Assembly (NCBI GenBank): GCA_015075175.1
Contig: JABTUV010000001.1
Coordinates: 868,001 to 932,000 of the forward strand
Source: a bacterium
GTDB taxonomy: Bacteria > Hinthialibacterota > Hinthialibacteria > H5-UNCL2
DNA: 64,000 bases
Reading direction: 5' to 3'
Positions 8,953-17,066 of this stretch are shown in pieces. A model generated the notes under the pieces. That model worked only from the letters and a program-made list of their open reading frames with translations. It made no database searches and had not been told where the DNA came from. Position 1 is the first letter of the stretch. Each line of letters starts with the position of its first letter. Both the position numbers and the translations under genes were made by a program.

Positions 8953-9796
8953 GTTGGGGCCGTTTTCCATCAAGAGCTACGGCCTCTTCATCGCCATCGG
9001 CTTTTTGGCCGGCATCCGGTTGTCTTCGCATCTGCTCAAGCGGGACGGCGTCAGCAGCGAGCTGGTGGTACGGGTGGCGGTGTGGACGCTGCTCGGGGGT
9101 CTGCTGGGCGCGCGCCTGCTCTACGCGATCGTGGCGTGGGAGGACACCCTGGCGGCGCCGCTCTCCGTGATCTTTTCCACCAGCGGCTTCGTGTTTTACG
9201 GCGGGCTGATCGGGGGGCTGGCCACGGCCGTGTACGTGTGCCGGAAGAACCGGATACCTTACTGGTGGTTGGGGGACGCGGCGGCGCCCACGCTGGCCCT
9301 GGGGCAGGCCTTCGGGCGCATCGGCTGCTTCATGTTCGGCTGCTGCCACGGACGCGTGTGCGATTCGGCGTGGGGCGTCGCCTTTCCGGAACACTGGCGA
9401 GACGGCCGCCTGATCGGCGCGCCGGCGGCGGAGCGTTTTCCTGACCCATCGCATCCCGGCTGGTCGCTGCCCGTCGTACCCACGCAATTGTGGGAAGCCG
9501 GCGCCCTCTTCATCCTCTGCGCCCTTTTGGTTTTTCTCTATGATCGGCGCAAGTTCGTGGGGCAGACTTTACTAGAGTATCTTGCGGCCTACGGCATGGT
9601 GCGCTTCACGCTGGAGTTCTGGCGGGGCGATCCGCGCGGATCGTTCCTGTGGTTTTCCACTTCGCAGTGGATCGCCCTGGGGATGATCGCGTTCGCGCTG
9701 GGCATGTGGCCGCTGCGGCGCGGCTATCGCAATCTCGCGCGGCCGGCCCTGCCCGATTGGGCGCTCTTGCCGACATCGGCGGCCAAGAAGCCATGA
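8933..9796 (+). CDS. lgt: Prolipoprotein diacylglyceryl transferase
   Basis: Integral membrane enzyme that moves diacylglycerol from phosphatidylglycerol to the lipobox Cys of prolipoproteins; 287 residues with about seven membrane helices. Family marks are the N-terminal IKSYGLFIAIGFL, FYGGLIGG, the signature GRIGCFMFGCCHGR, VPTQLWEA and RFTLEFWRGDPRG. The Cys-rich signature is the variant common outside Proteobacteria. The gene overlaps lspA upstream and dinG downstream (ATGA), so lspA-lgt-dinG form one transcription unit. Confidence 0.95.
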   Translation: MHPFILELGPFSIKSYGLFIAIGFLAGIRLSSHLLKRDGVSSELVVRVAVWTLLGGLLGARLLYAIVAWEDTLAAPLSVIFSTSGFVFYGGLIGGLATAVYVCRKNRIPYWWLGDAAAPTLALGQAFGRIGCFMFGCCHGRVCDSAWGVAFPEHWRDGRLIGAPAAERFPDPSHPGWSLPVVPTQLWEAGALFILCALLVFLYDRRKFVGQTLLEYLAAYGMVRFTLEFWRGDPRGSFLWFSTSQWIALGMIAFALGMWPLRRGYRNLARPALPDWALLPTSAAKKP

Positions 9797-11781
9797 CGCG
9801 CGCCACGCAATTCTTCAAGCCCGACGGCCCCCTGGCCAAGGTCCTCCCCGGCTACGAGCACCGTCCCCAGCAGACGACCATGGCCGCCGCCATCGAGGAG
9901 GCCCTCTCCCACGGTCAGCGACTGCTCCTGGAGGCCGGAACCGGCGTCGGCAAGTCCCTCGCCTATCTCGTCCCCGCCATCCTCTGGGCGCAGAAACACA
10001 AGAAGCGCGTGGTTGTCTCGACCTGGACGCGCACGCTCCAGCACCAGTTGGTACGCAAGGACCTGCCGCTGCTAAAACAGGCGCTGGACGTGGACTTCGA
10101 CTTTCAACTGTGCGTGGGTGGTGAAAACTACCTCTGCCCGCGAAGGCTCGACCTGCTTTTGGCGGAAGAGAGCAAGAAGCTGCTCGGCTCAATTCGGCTT
10201 GGGGCGCTCCGCCGCTGGGCCAACAAAACCGAAGAGGGGCTGCGAAGCGAGCTGCGTTTTCCCATCGAAGATGAAATCTGGCGGCAGGTCTGCCGCCACC
10301 CGGACTTCTGCCATCCGGGCGTCTGCAACCACGGCTCCAAGTGTTTCTTTCAGAAAATGAAGCGCCGCGCCGCCAAGGCGCATATTCTCGTGGTCAATCA
10401 TTACCTGCTTCTCTCCAACGTCAAGTCCGAGGGCGTGCTGCCCGAGTACGACGCCCTGATCGTGGACGAAGCCCACAACTTGGAGGGAGTCGCCTCGGAC
10501 TATCTGGGCGACGAACTCTCCGAACCGGAGCTGTTGGAGAGCCTCTATTGGCTGGGCGGGCCCAATCGCAAGGGATGGCTGACCAGCTTGAAAGTGGATT
10601 CGGACCTCTTGACCAATCTCCTGGTCGCCGCGGAGCGGGTCGTGGGCGAGACGCGAAGCCTGTTTGAAGGCGTGGACCGGTGGTTGGGACCCAGTCTTCA
10701 GCGGCGGTTCTTCCCCGATGCGATTCCACCGCTGCCCGACAATCCGTGGAAGGAGCTGGGGGACCGACTGGAGACGGCGGCCAAGGCGCTGGAGGACGAG
10801 GCGCAGCGGGGCGAGGCGCTGGCCTGCCGCGCCCGTCTGGGCCAGTGGTATTCGGTGCTCTCGCGCCTGCGGACGGTCAAGGATGACGGCCTGGTGCGCT
10901 GGGCCGCCCGCGATCGCCAAGGCAAAGGCCACCTCTTTCTCGTGCCGCTGGATATCGGTCCGAGCTTGCGCGAGATGCTCTACAAACCCCTCTCCTCCGT
11001 GGTGCAAGTGTCCGCGACGCTCACGGTGCGCGGGGACTTCTCCTTTCTGGCGGGTCGCCTGGGCATGGACGAGGCGCGCACCCTGGCGGTCCCCTCGGGA
11101 TTCGACTATCGCCGCCAGTGCATTTTCTACGTTCCGCCGGAAGGTCCTGACCCGCGCGACACCGAGCGCTTCGTGCGCTTCACCTCCGACCAGATCATGG
11201 AGCTCTCCGCGCGTGTTCCCGGCGGGTGCTTTGCGCTCTTTACCAGCCTGGATACGTTGGCGCGCACGCACGCGGATCTTCTGGCGCGCTATCCCGGACA
11301 TTGGCGCGGCCTGGAGGAGGAGGGCCGGGATGATTGCCGATTGCTGCTTTCGCAGTTGGAATACGACCGGGAGATCCTGATTGAGGCGTTTGAGAAGGAC
11401 GGCCATGCGGTACTCCTGGGCGCGGCGACCTTCTGGCAGGGGCTGGACATTCCGGGTGCGGCGCTGTCGGGCATCATCATCACCAAGCTGCCGTTCGCCG
11501 TGCCCGACGATCCGCTCAACGCCGCGCGGCTGGAAGCGTTGCAGCGGGCGGGACGCGACGGCTTTCGGGAACTGACCGTTCCCGCGGCCGTGATCACGTT
11601 TCTGCAAGGCTTCGGTCGCTTGATTCGCAATCACACCGATCGTGGCGTCGTGGCCGTGCTGGATCGCCGGCTGGTGGAAAAAAAGTACGGCGAGACGTTT
11701 CTCGGCTCCTTGCCCAACGTTTATAAGACGCATCAGATCAGTAAGTTAGAGCAGTTTTTTGGGGCCGGCCAGCGGGCCTAG
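9793..11781 (+). CDS. dinG: DinG/XPD-family ATP-dependent DNA helicase
   Basis: Superfamily 2 helicase with an iron-sulfur cluster, acting on forked or R-loop DNA in repair; 662 residues. Walker A is EAGTGVGKS (~res 47-55), the DEAH box is VDEAHNLEG, and four Cys in the insert between them (CLCPRR and the CxxxxxxCHPGVCNHGSKC stretch around bases 10291-10341) fit the 4Fe-4S ligands. C-terminal motifs include SATLTVRGDFSFL, FWQGLDIPG and QGFGRLIRNHTDRG. ATG 9793 overlaps the lgt stop by 4 bp; the same frame is open upstream inside lgt but not used. A sigma-70 type promoter begins 18 bp after its stop. Confidence 0.9.
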   Translation: MTRATQFFKPDGPLAKVLPGYEHRPQQTTMAAAIEEALSHGQRLLLEAGTGVGKSLAYLVPAILWAQKHKKRVVVSTWTRTLQHQLVRKDLPLLKQALDVDFDFQLCVGGENYLCPRRLDLLLAEESKKLLGSIRLGALRRWANKTEEGLRSELRFPIEDEIWRQVCRHPDFCHPGVCNHGSKCFFQKMKRRAAKAHILVVNHYLLLSNVKSEGVLPEYDALIVDEAHNLEGVASDYLGDELSEPELLESLYWLGGPNRKGWLTSLKVDSDLLTNLLVAAERVVGETRSLFEGVDRWLGPSLQRRFFPDAIPPLPDNPWKELGDRLETAAKALEDEAQRGEALACRARLGQWYSVLSRLRTVKDDGLVRWAARDRQGKGHLFLVPLDIGPSLREMLYKPLSSVVQVSATLTVRGDFSFLAGRLGMDEARTLAVPSGFDYRRQCIFYVPPEGPDPRDTERFVRFTSDQIMELSARVPGGCFALFTSLDTLARTHADLLARYPGHWRGLEEEGRDDCRLLLSQLEYDREILIEAFEKDGHAVLLGAATFWQGLDIPGAALSGIIITKLPFAVPDDPLNAARLEALQRAGRDGFRELTVPAAVITFLQGFGRLIRNHTDRGVVAVLDRRLVEKKYGETFLGSLPNVYKTHQISKLEQFFGAGQRA

Positions 11782-11798
11782 GTGTGCTGTAATATTTT

Positions 11799-11827
11799 TT
11801 GACAATGCTGCTCTGTTCTCATATACT
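11799..11827 (+). promoter_or_regulatory. Sigma-70 type promoter TTGACA-N17-TATACT
   Basis: The -35 box is a perfect TTGACA at 11799-11804 and the -10 box is TATACT at 11822-11827 with a 17-bp spacer. Transcription should start near 11834, about 160 bp before the sigma-54 activator gene. Confidence 0.75.
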
Positions 11828-11872
11828 GTCCGTGTGGAGTGCGCTAGCTTGCTGCCGGTGGATATTTGGACC

Positions 11873-11969
11873 GCGGCAGCTTGCTGCCGCGATGATGGGG
11901 AGCAATTCCCCGGCGGCACGGGGCTGCCGCAGTCCAGAAGAGTGGTGCGGCGCGGCAGCAAGCTGCCGC
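11873..11969. repeat. Two palindromes GCGGCAGC-TTGCTGCCGC in the leader
   Basis: A perfect 18-bp palindrome lies at 11873-11890 and its near-identical partner (GCGGCAGCAAGCTGCCGC) at 11952-11969. A third copy lies at 54963-54980. In the activator leader they could form two hairpins or one long paired structure. Confidence 0.7.
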
Positions 11970-11992
11970 ACTCCATACGGAGAACCAATTCC

Positions 11993-13018
11993 ATGCCGGT
12001 AGAACAAGAAATGGCCAAGCGCATCACGTTCGACGACATCATTTATTATCGGGACACCCGCCGCAAGAACGAGGCGATGGCGCTCCTGGTGGAGAAGGCG
12101 ATGAAGATCGCGGCGACCGATGCGGTCGTACTCATCACGGGCGAGTCGGGCACGGGCAAGGAGATGTTCGCGCAGGCGATCCACAACGCCAGTCCGCGGC
12201 AGGACAAGAAATTCGTGGCCATCAACTGCGCGGCGGTTCCCGAGAGCCTGTTGGAGTCGGAGCTGTTCGGGCACGAGAAGGGCGCGTTTACGGGCGCGGT
12301 GGCCTCGCGCAAGGGCAAATTCGAGCAGGCGCACGGCGGCACGCTCTTTCTGGACGAGATCGGCGACCTGTCGCTGGCCTCGCAGGCCAAGATCCTGCGC
12401 GCCATCGAGACCCGCTCGGTCGAGCGCGTCGGCGGCGGAACCCCCATCGAGGTGGACATCCGCATCATCACCGCCACCAACCAACCGCTGTACGAGAACG
12501 TGAAGAAGGGTCTGTTTCGCAGCGATCTCTATTATCGCCTCAACGAGGTCAACCTGCGCATCCCGCCGCTGCGTGAGCGCATGGGCGACATCCCCCTGAT
12601 CGCGGACCACTTCATTCGCTACTACAACCGGCAGTACAACAAGAACGTGCGCGGGTTGTCGGACGCGGCCATGCAGTTTCTTCTGCGCCACGACTGGCCG
12701 GGAAACATCCGCGAGCTGCACCACGTCATCAAGTGCGCCATGCTGATGGCGGAGGGCGAGAGCATCTGGCTGGAGCACATCCCGCTGGACGTGCATTTCG
12801 ACACCACCGGCGGAGCGTCCCAGGAGGTGACGGAGACGCGGGCGGACGAACTCCTGGAACTGTTGACCCTGGACGAAGTGGAAAAGCGCCACATCCTGCG
12901 CATCCTGGAGTTCACCGGCTGGAACAAGAGCCAGGCGGCCAACATCCTTCAGACCACGCGGCCCACGCTGGATCGCAAGATCGAGCGTTACAACCTGAAG
13001 CGGAGGACGCCCGGTTGA
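11993..13018 (+). CDS. Sigma-54 dependent transcriptional activator without receiver domain
   Basis: AAA+ enhancer-binding protein that remodels sigma-54 RNA polymerase; 341 residues. It has Walker A GESGTGKE, the sigma-54 contact loop GAFTGA, Walker B GGTLFLDEIGDL, the arginine-finger region LFRSDLYYRLN, and a C-terminal Fis-type helix-turn-helix (WNKSQAANILQTTRPTLDRK). No receiver, GAF or PAS domain precedes the AAA+ core, only ~25 residues. It may therefore be controlled by abundance or by a partner, like PspF-type activators. The ATG at 11993 has GGAGA at 11979-11983. It directly precedes the pilus-like locus on the same strand, so that locus is a reasonable but unproven target. Confidence 0.88.
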   Translation: MPVEQEMAKRITFDDIIYYRDTRRKNEAMALLVEKAMKIAATDAVVLITGESGTGKEMFAQAIHNASPRQDKKFVAINCAAVPESLLESELFGHEKGAFTGAVASRKGKFEQAHGGTLFLDEIGDLSLASQAKILRAIETRSVERVGGGTPIEVDIRIITATNQPLYENVKKGLFRSDLYYRLNEVNLRIPPLRERMGDIPLIADHFIRYYNRQYNKNVRGLSDAAMQFLLRHDWPGNIRELHHVIKCAMLMAEGESIWLEHIPLDVHFDTTGGASQEVTETRADELLELLTLDEVEKRHILRILEFTGWNKSQAANILQTTRPTLDRKIERYNLKRRTPG

Positions 13019-13036
13019 GCGGAAGGCAGCCCCCGC

Positions 13037-13155
13037 TGTCATTTCGACCGCAGCTGTCATTTCGACCGCAGCTGTCATTTCGACCGAAGGGAGAAATCTT
13101 CCCTGCGGTTTCCCGGTTGCCCGGCGTAAGATTCTTCCCTGCGGTCGAAATGACA
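13037..13155. repeat. TGTCATTTCGACCG repeat cluster
   Basis: Three direct copies begin at 13037, 13055 and 13073; the third continues as AAGGGAGAAATCTTCCCTGCG. An inverted copy, CGGTCGAAATGACA, closes the cluster at 13142-13155. Related copies lie at 23400-23477 and 51990-52135. No gene is seen between 13019 and 13328. Confidence 0.75.
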
Positions 13156-13212
13156 GCGGGGCGTGAAGATCGGCCTCCGAGAGCCGCGTCCGTGGGACGG
13201 CGGGTTATGAGC

Positions 13213-13241
13213 TTGACAGGGGACAGGGGCGTCCTTAACCT
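13213..13241 (+). promoter_or_regulatory. Promoter-like site TTGACA-N17-TAACCT
   Basis: A perfect -35 box (13213-13218) with 17-bp spacing to TAACCT (13236-13241), about 88 bp before the cohesin-like gene. The -10 box is weak, but the identical TTGACA-N17-TAACCTTT arrangement occurs at 59979-60009 before another gene. Confidence 0.45.
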
Positions 13242-13328
13242 TTGGAGGTTGCGCGCGCCGTGCTCGATTCTTCTCACCTCGCCCGTCGCAGAAGCGACTC
13301 TCCGGCAGTCAGGATTTTGGGGGAAGAC

Positions 13329-14993
13329 ATGAAGAAGACAGAATTGACCCGCCGATGCCTGTTCACCCTCTGGGCATTGTTGTTCGCGTGTGCATCGTGG
13401 CAGGCGATGGCGCTGAGTCGAGACGACATCGACGCGCAGAAGCAGGCGGACCAGCGGCGCGGTTATGGGACCAACTATCCCTCAACCGGCCTGACGCGCA
13501 CCATCGACCCCAATCGGCCTACCACGCCGGGGCTTGAGAGTCGCGGCATCTCCCCCTCCAACCTGACGCCGGAGCAGCAGCGGGCGCTGGAGGCGCGGCG
13601 TAAGGCGCAGGAAGAGGCCGCCAAGGCGGCGGCCGGCAGCAAGGGCGCTCCCCCCTCCGACAAGGGCGCTCCCCCCACGGTCGCCCCCAAGGTCGTCCCG
13701 CCCGGCGAAGGCGCCCAACCCAGCACCGGCAAGACTACGTCCACCGGCCGCAGGGGCGGCGGCAAGAGCATCGAGATGATCTCCGGCAAGGGCGCCGTCG
13801 ATCCCGGCTATCTTCGCCTGGCCTTGTTTCGCACTTTTCCCGAGGACTCGACCGACACGGTGCGCGTCACCGTCAATTTGAACAATGCCCGCAGCGTGGC
13901 CTTTGACGAAGTGTGCTTCACCCTGCGTTATGATCCCGGCTTTCTGGAGTTCATTCCTCCCGCGTCGGCGACCCGGGCCGCCATCCTGGGCGGTCGGTTC
14001 TTCATCGAGGACGAAGGCTCCGGCTATCCCCACGCCATCGTGCGTTCTCCCACCGAGGGCTACGTAAACTACGTGGAACCCGAGGCCGGGATCATCCGTT
14101 ACATGGCGCACAGCCTGAACCGCGATCCCTTGAAGGGGCAGGGGCCCCTGGCCAACATCCTTTTTCGCATCCGGCAGACCAGCGGTTCCACCGACGTGAA
14201 GTTCGTCTTCACCAACGACCAGGCGGCTCCGCACGATCTGGTCGTCATGGACGCTTCGCACACGGTCTCATCCGCGACCGTGCCGCGCTACTGGACGCTG
14301 GTGGCCGAAAAGGCGCAGGACCGGCTGGGCGACTCGAAGAGCTGGCTGGACGGCACGCTGGACGTGACGATCGTGCCACGGCTGGACCTGACGGCGCAGC
14401 GGGAGCGGTTGACGCGCTATCTTTTCAACGGCGCCGCAAACCCCTCCGCTACCCCCGAGGATTACGGGATCCGCATCAAGGTCGTCCCCTCGGTTCCCTC
14501 GGTCGTGGTGGGGGAGGAGTTCGACATGCAGATCGTATTGGAGAATCCCAACCGCGCGCCCTTCGACGCCGTGCAGTTGTTTTTGGCCTACAATCCCGCC
14601 ACGCTCCTGCCCCTGGACCATGACGAGGACAACTGGATCCGCGAGGGCATCAACGTTTTTGACGGCGACTTCCGCGCCGTCTTTCCCTTCGACGTGCACT
14701 TGGAGAACTCGATCAACATGCTGACGGGGCTGGTGGACTACCGCATGAAGCGGATGTTCGAACCGCTGACGGGGGAGGGGACGCTGGCCACGATTCGGTT
14801 TGTGGCGCTGGCGCCGATTTCCGGCACGCGCATGAAGGGCCTGTTCCACGTACGCGCGGCCTCGCCCACGACCGGGGTTTTCCGCAATGGAAAAGATGTG
14901 CTGGGATGGACGGATGACCTGACAGACGGCGTGGATTTTGTTACTATAGAGATTCGGGATGCGGAAATCGCGGAGCTGCCAGCCAGCCAGTAA
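13329..14993 (+). CDS. Exported protein with two cohesin-like domains
   Basis: 554 residues with a signal peptide (MKKTELTRRCLFTLWALLFA, cleavage near AMA-LS). A Pro/Lys/Gly-rich, probably disordered linker follows (~30-145). Two beta-sandwich domains of cohesin type come next: ~165-310 (VRVTVNLNNARSVAFDEVCF, then LRYDPGFLEF) and ~380-545 (VVVGEEFDMQIVLENPNRAP, then FLAYNPATLL and a terminal TLATIRFVAL). Cohesins bind dockerins in some systems but also serve as generic adhesion or scaffold domains. It is placed just before the PilM-like gene and after a sigma-54 activator. Two dockerin-like proteins are encoded elsewhere in the window (44357 and 52464). A function as an outer-face scaffold of the pilus-like apparatus is my inference. 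Confidence 0.75.
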   Translation: MKKTELTRRCLFTLWALLFACASWQAMALSRDDIDAQKQADQRRGYGTNYPSTGLTRTIDPNRPTTPGLESRGISPSNLTPEQQRALEARRKAQEEAAKAAAGSKGAPPSDKGAPPTVAPKVVPPGEGAQPSTGKTTSTGRRGGGKSIEMISGKGAVDPGYLRLALFRTFPEDSTDTVRVTVNLNNARSVAFDEVCFTLRYDPGFLEFIPPASATRAAILGGRFFIEDEGSGYPHAIVRSPTEGYVNYVEPEAGIIRYMAHSLNRDPLKGQGPLANILFRIRQTSGSTDVKFVFTNDQAAPHDLVVMDASHTVSSATVPRYWTLVAEKAQDRLGDSKSWLDGTLDVTIVPRLDLTAQRERLTRYLFNGAANPSATPEDYGIRIKVVPSVPSVVVGEEFDMQIVLENPNRAPFDAVQLFLAYNPATLLPLDHDEDNWIREGINVFDGDFRAVFPFDVHLENSINMLTGLVDYRMKRMFEPLTGEGTLATIRFVALAPISGTRMKGLFHVRAASPTTGVFRNGKDVLGWTDDLTDGVDFVTIEIRDAEIAELPASQ

Positions 14994-15083
14994 TACCCGG
15001 TCCGAGCCGGCGGATCGCAAGTCTTGGGAGTGCGAGCGTTGCTTCGGCAGGGCGGAATAACGCACGTTCGGTTTTTTTAGGGT

Positions 15084-17057
15084 ATGTTCGGACGCCAAGA
15101 ATTACTTATAGTCGATTTAGGCACATTCTATGTCAAAGTGCTTAGAATTGTGCCGACCAAGGCCGGCGCCAAGGCTACCGGTTTTCTTTACCGCGAGACG
15201 GGCCTGACCACCCCCAATCCCCAGCTGAACGAGGAACTGCGGGACAGCTACATCCGAACCTTGTCGGCCCTCCTGAAGGAAAACGGCGTCAAGACCCGCC
15301 AGGCCGTGCTGGCCATCCCCGGGCGCTCGATCTTCAGCCGTCCCTTGAAAATCCCGCCGGTGTCCGGGGAGCGTCTGGACCGCATCGTCGAGTTTGAGGC
15401 CCGCCAGCACCTCCCCTTCCCGCTGGAAGAAGTGCGCATGGAACACAAGGCGTTCCCCAGTGAGGGCGGCGAGATGGACGTGGCGCTGTTGGCCGTCAAG
15501 CGCGACGCCCTGCTTTTCTTTATCGATATTCTGCGCAAGTGCGGACTGGCCCCCATTCTCGTCGACGTCTCCTCGCTGGCGCTTTACAACACTTACGCCA
15601 ACAGCACCCAGAAGAAGGAAGAGGACGAGGTGGTGGCGCTGGTGGACATCGGGGCGTCCACTTCGGACATCGTAATCGAAAGCCGCGGGGTCCTCAAGTT
15701 CATGCGACGGGCGCGGGTTGGAGGAAACTCGATCACCTCCATGCTGGCCCAGGAGATCAACCAGTCGTTCGAGGAGGCGGAGCGGGTCAAGGTGCGCAGT
15801 TCGGAGGAAGGTCTTCCCGAACTGACTTCGACCAGCAAGATTTCCGAAATTCTCCTGCGCGGCTTCGAGCGGCTGGCCAACGACCTGAAAAACACGCTGG
15901 ACTTTTACGTGTCGCGGCCGGATGGACTACCGGTCAACCGCATGTACATCACGGGCGGCACCTCGCGGTTTCCGACGCTGGTTGCCTTTCTGGAGGAGCG
16001 GCTGGGCATCCCGGTGGAAGTGTTGCATCCGTTCCAGGTGAAGGCCATCGACATGGAGGCGATCTCCGACGAGCGGCTGTCGGACCTGTCGGCGGTGTGC
16101 ATCGGGTTGGCGTTGAAGTCGGCCAAGCAGGCGGCGGTGGACCTGAACTTCACGCCGGAGTTCATCCTGGAGCAGCAGGCGCTGGCCCAGCGCCGGCCCG
16201 CGCTGGCCGCCCAAGCGGTGCTGGTCGCCGGCATCGTCGGCTGCTTCATGTACATCGCCGACGCTGAACTGGACCGACTGGCCAAGGCGGAAAGCCAGAT
16301 CGCCCAGATTGCCGACTTCGCCCGCAAACTGGAGGGTCAGGGACGCATCAAGGCCGTGCTGATGGAGGACGAGCTGCTCAAGAATCGTTTCTCCAACCTG
16401 GCGGTGGCATCCGAACATCGGGGCCGGGCGGATCGCTATTTGTTGGAGATCGGCAAGATCAAGCCGGAGCAGGTCTGGATCAAGAACATCTCCCTGACGC
16501 GCGCGCTGGACCATGGTCGTGGGCGGCGACCTGCAGGGCGGGCGATTCGTGCGCCGTCTGAAGATCTCCCCCTATTTCCGGCCCGACAATGTCACCAACA
16601 CCCGGTGGGCGACCCGCAGGGAGATTCGCATCGAGAATCCGGTGGTGCCTTACGAAGAAACGCGCTTCATTTACGAGGAGCTGCAGCGGAGAACCTGAAG
16701 CTGTACGACGCGTTCAACTACATGCCGGCGCAGCCGATCGTGCAGCTGGGCATCGTGGCCGCCGACATGAACAATCAGGAGCCGGTTTTCCGCGCCCTGG
16801 CCAACGCCATTGTGCTGGCCAAGGCGAAGGTCGAGGACTACGCCAAGAAGGCGCCGGCGATGGCGCCCGGCGGCGGCGGCAATCCCACCGCGACCATCGA
16901 GACCGTTTTTGTCACCATCTACGACAGCGTCTACGCTCCCCAGTACGACATCTCGATTCCCTATGCCAAACTGGAGGAATTGCAGAAGCAGTCCGTGGAT
17001 TGGGATTCTTTTTACCAGTTCATCCAGCAGAACCGAACGCTCAGGACCGGTCGATAG
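15084..17057 (+). CDS. PilM-like ATPase-fold protein fused to a GspL/PilN-like membrane part
   Basis: About 657 residues. Residues 1-~355 have the actin/FtsA fold of PilM: LLIVDLGTFYVKVLRI, AVLAIPGRSIFSRPL, VVALVDIGASTSDIVI, MYITGGTSRFPTL. A PilN-style start VDLNFTPEFILEQQ and a membrane helix (AQAVLVAGIVGCFMYIA) follow, then a ~270-residue periplasmic part with a coiled coil. One chain thus combines roles split between PilM and PilN, as in GspL. Between ~16505 and ~16690 the correct frame is shifted by one base (VVGGDLQGGRFVRRLKISPY); two compensating indels there are probably sequencing errors. The arrangement resembles the Amuc_1101-type PilM-like protein of Akkermansia (from memory, not searched). 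Confidence 0.82.
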   Translation: MFGRQELLIVDLGTFYVKVLRIVPTKAGAKATGFLYRETGLTTPNPQLNEELRDSYIRTLSALLKENGVKTRQAVLAIPGRSIFSRPLKIPPVSGERLDRIVEFEARQHLPFPLEEVRMEHKAFPSEGGEMDVALLAVKRDALLFFIDILRKCGLAPILVDVSSLALYNTYANSTQKKEEDEVVALVDIGASTSDIVIESRGVLKFMRRARVGGNSITSMLAQEINQSFEEAERVKVRSSEEGLPELTSTSKISEILLRGFERLANDLKNTLDFYVSRPDGLPVNRMYITGGTSRFPTLVAFLEERLGIPVEVLHPFQVKAIDMEAISDERLSDLSAVCIGLALKSAKQAAVDLNFTPEFILEQQALAQRRPALAAQAVLVAGIVGCFMYIADAELDRLAKAESQIAQIADFARKLEGQGRIKAVLMEDELLKNRFSNLAVASEHRGRADRYLLEIGKIKPEQVWIKNISLTRALDHGRGRRPAGRAIRAPSEDLPLFPARQCHQHPVGDPQGDSHRESGGALRRNALHLRGAAAENLKLYDAFNYMPAQPIVQLGIVAADMNNQEPVFRALANAIVLAKAKVEDYAKKAPAMAPGGGGNPTATIETVFVTIYDSVYAPQYDISIPYAKLEELQKQSVDWDSFYQFIQQNRTLRTGR

Positions 17058-17066
17058 AAAGAGCTC

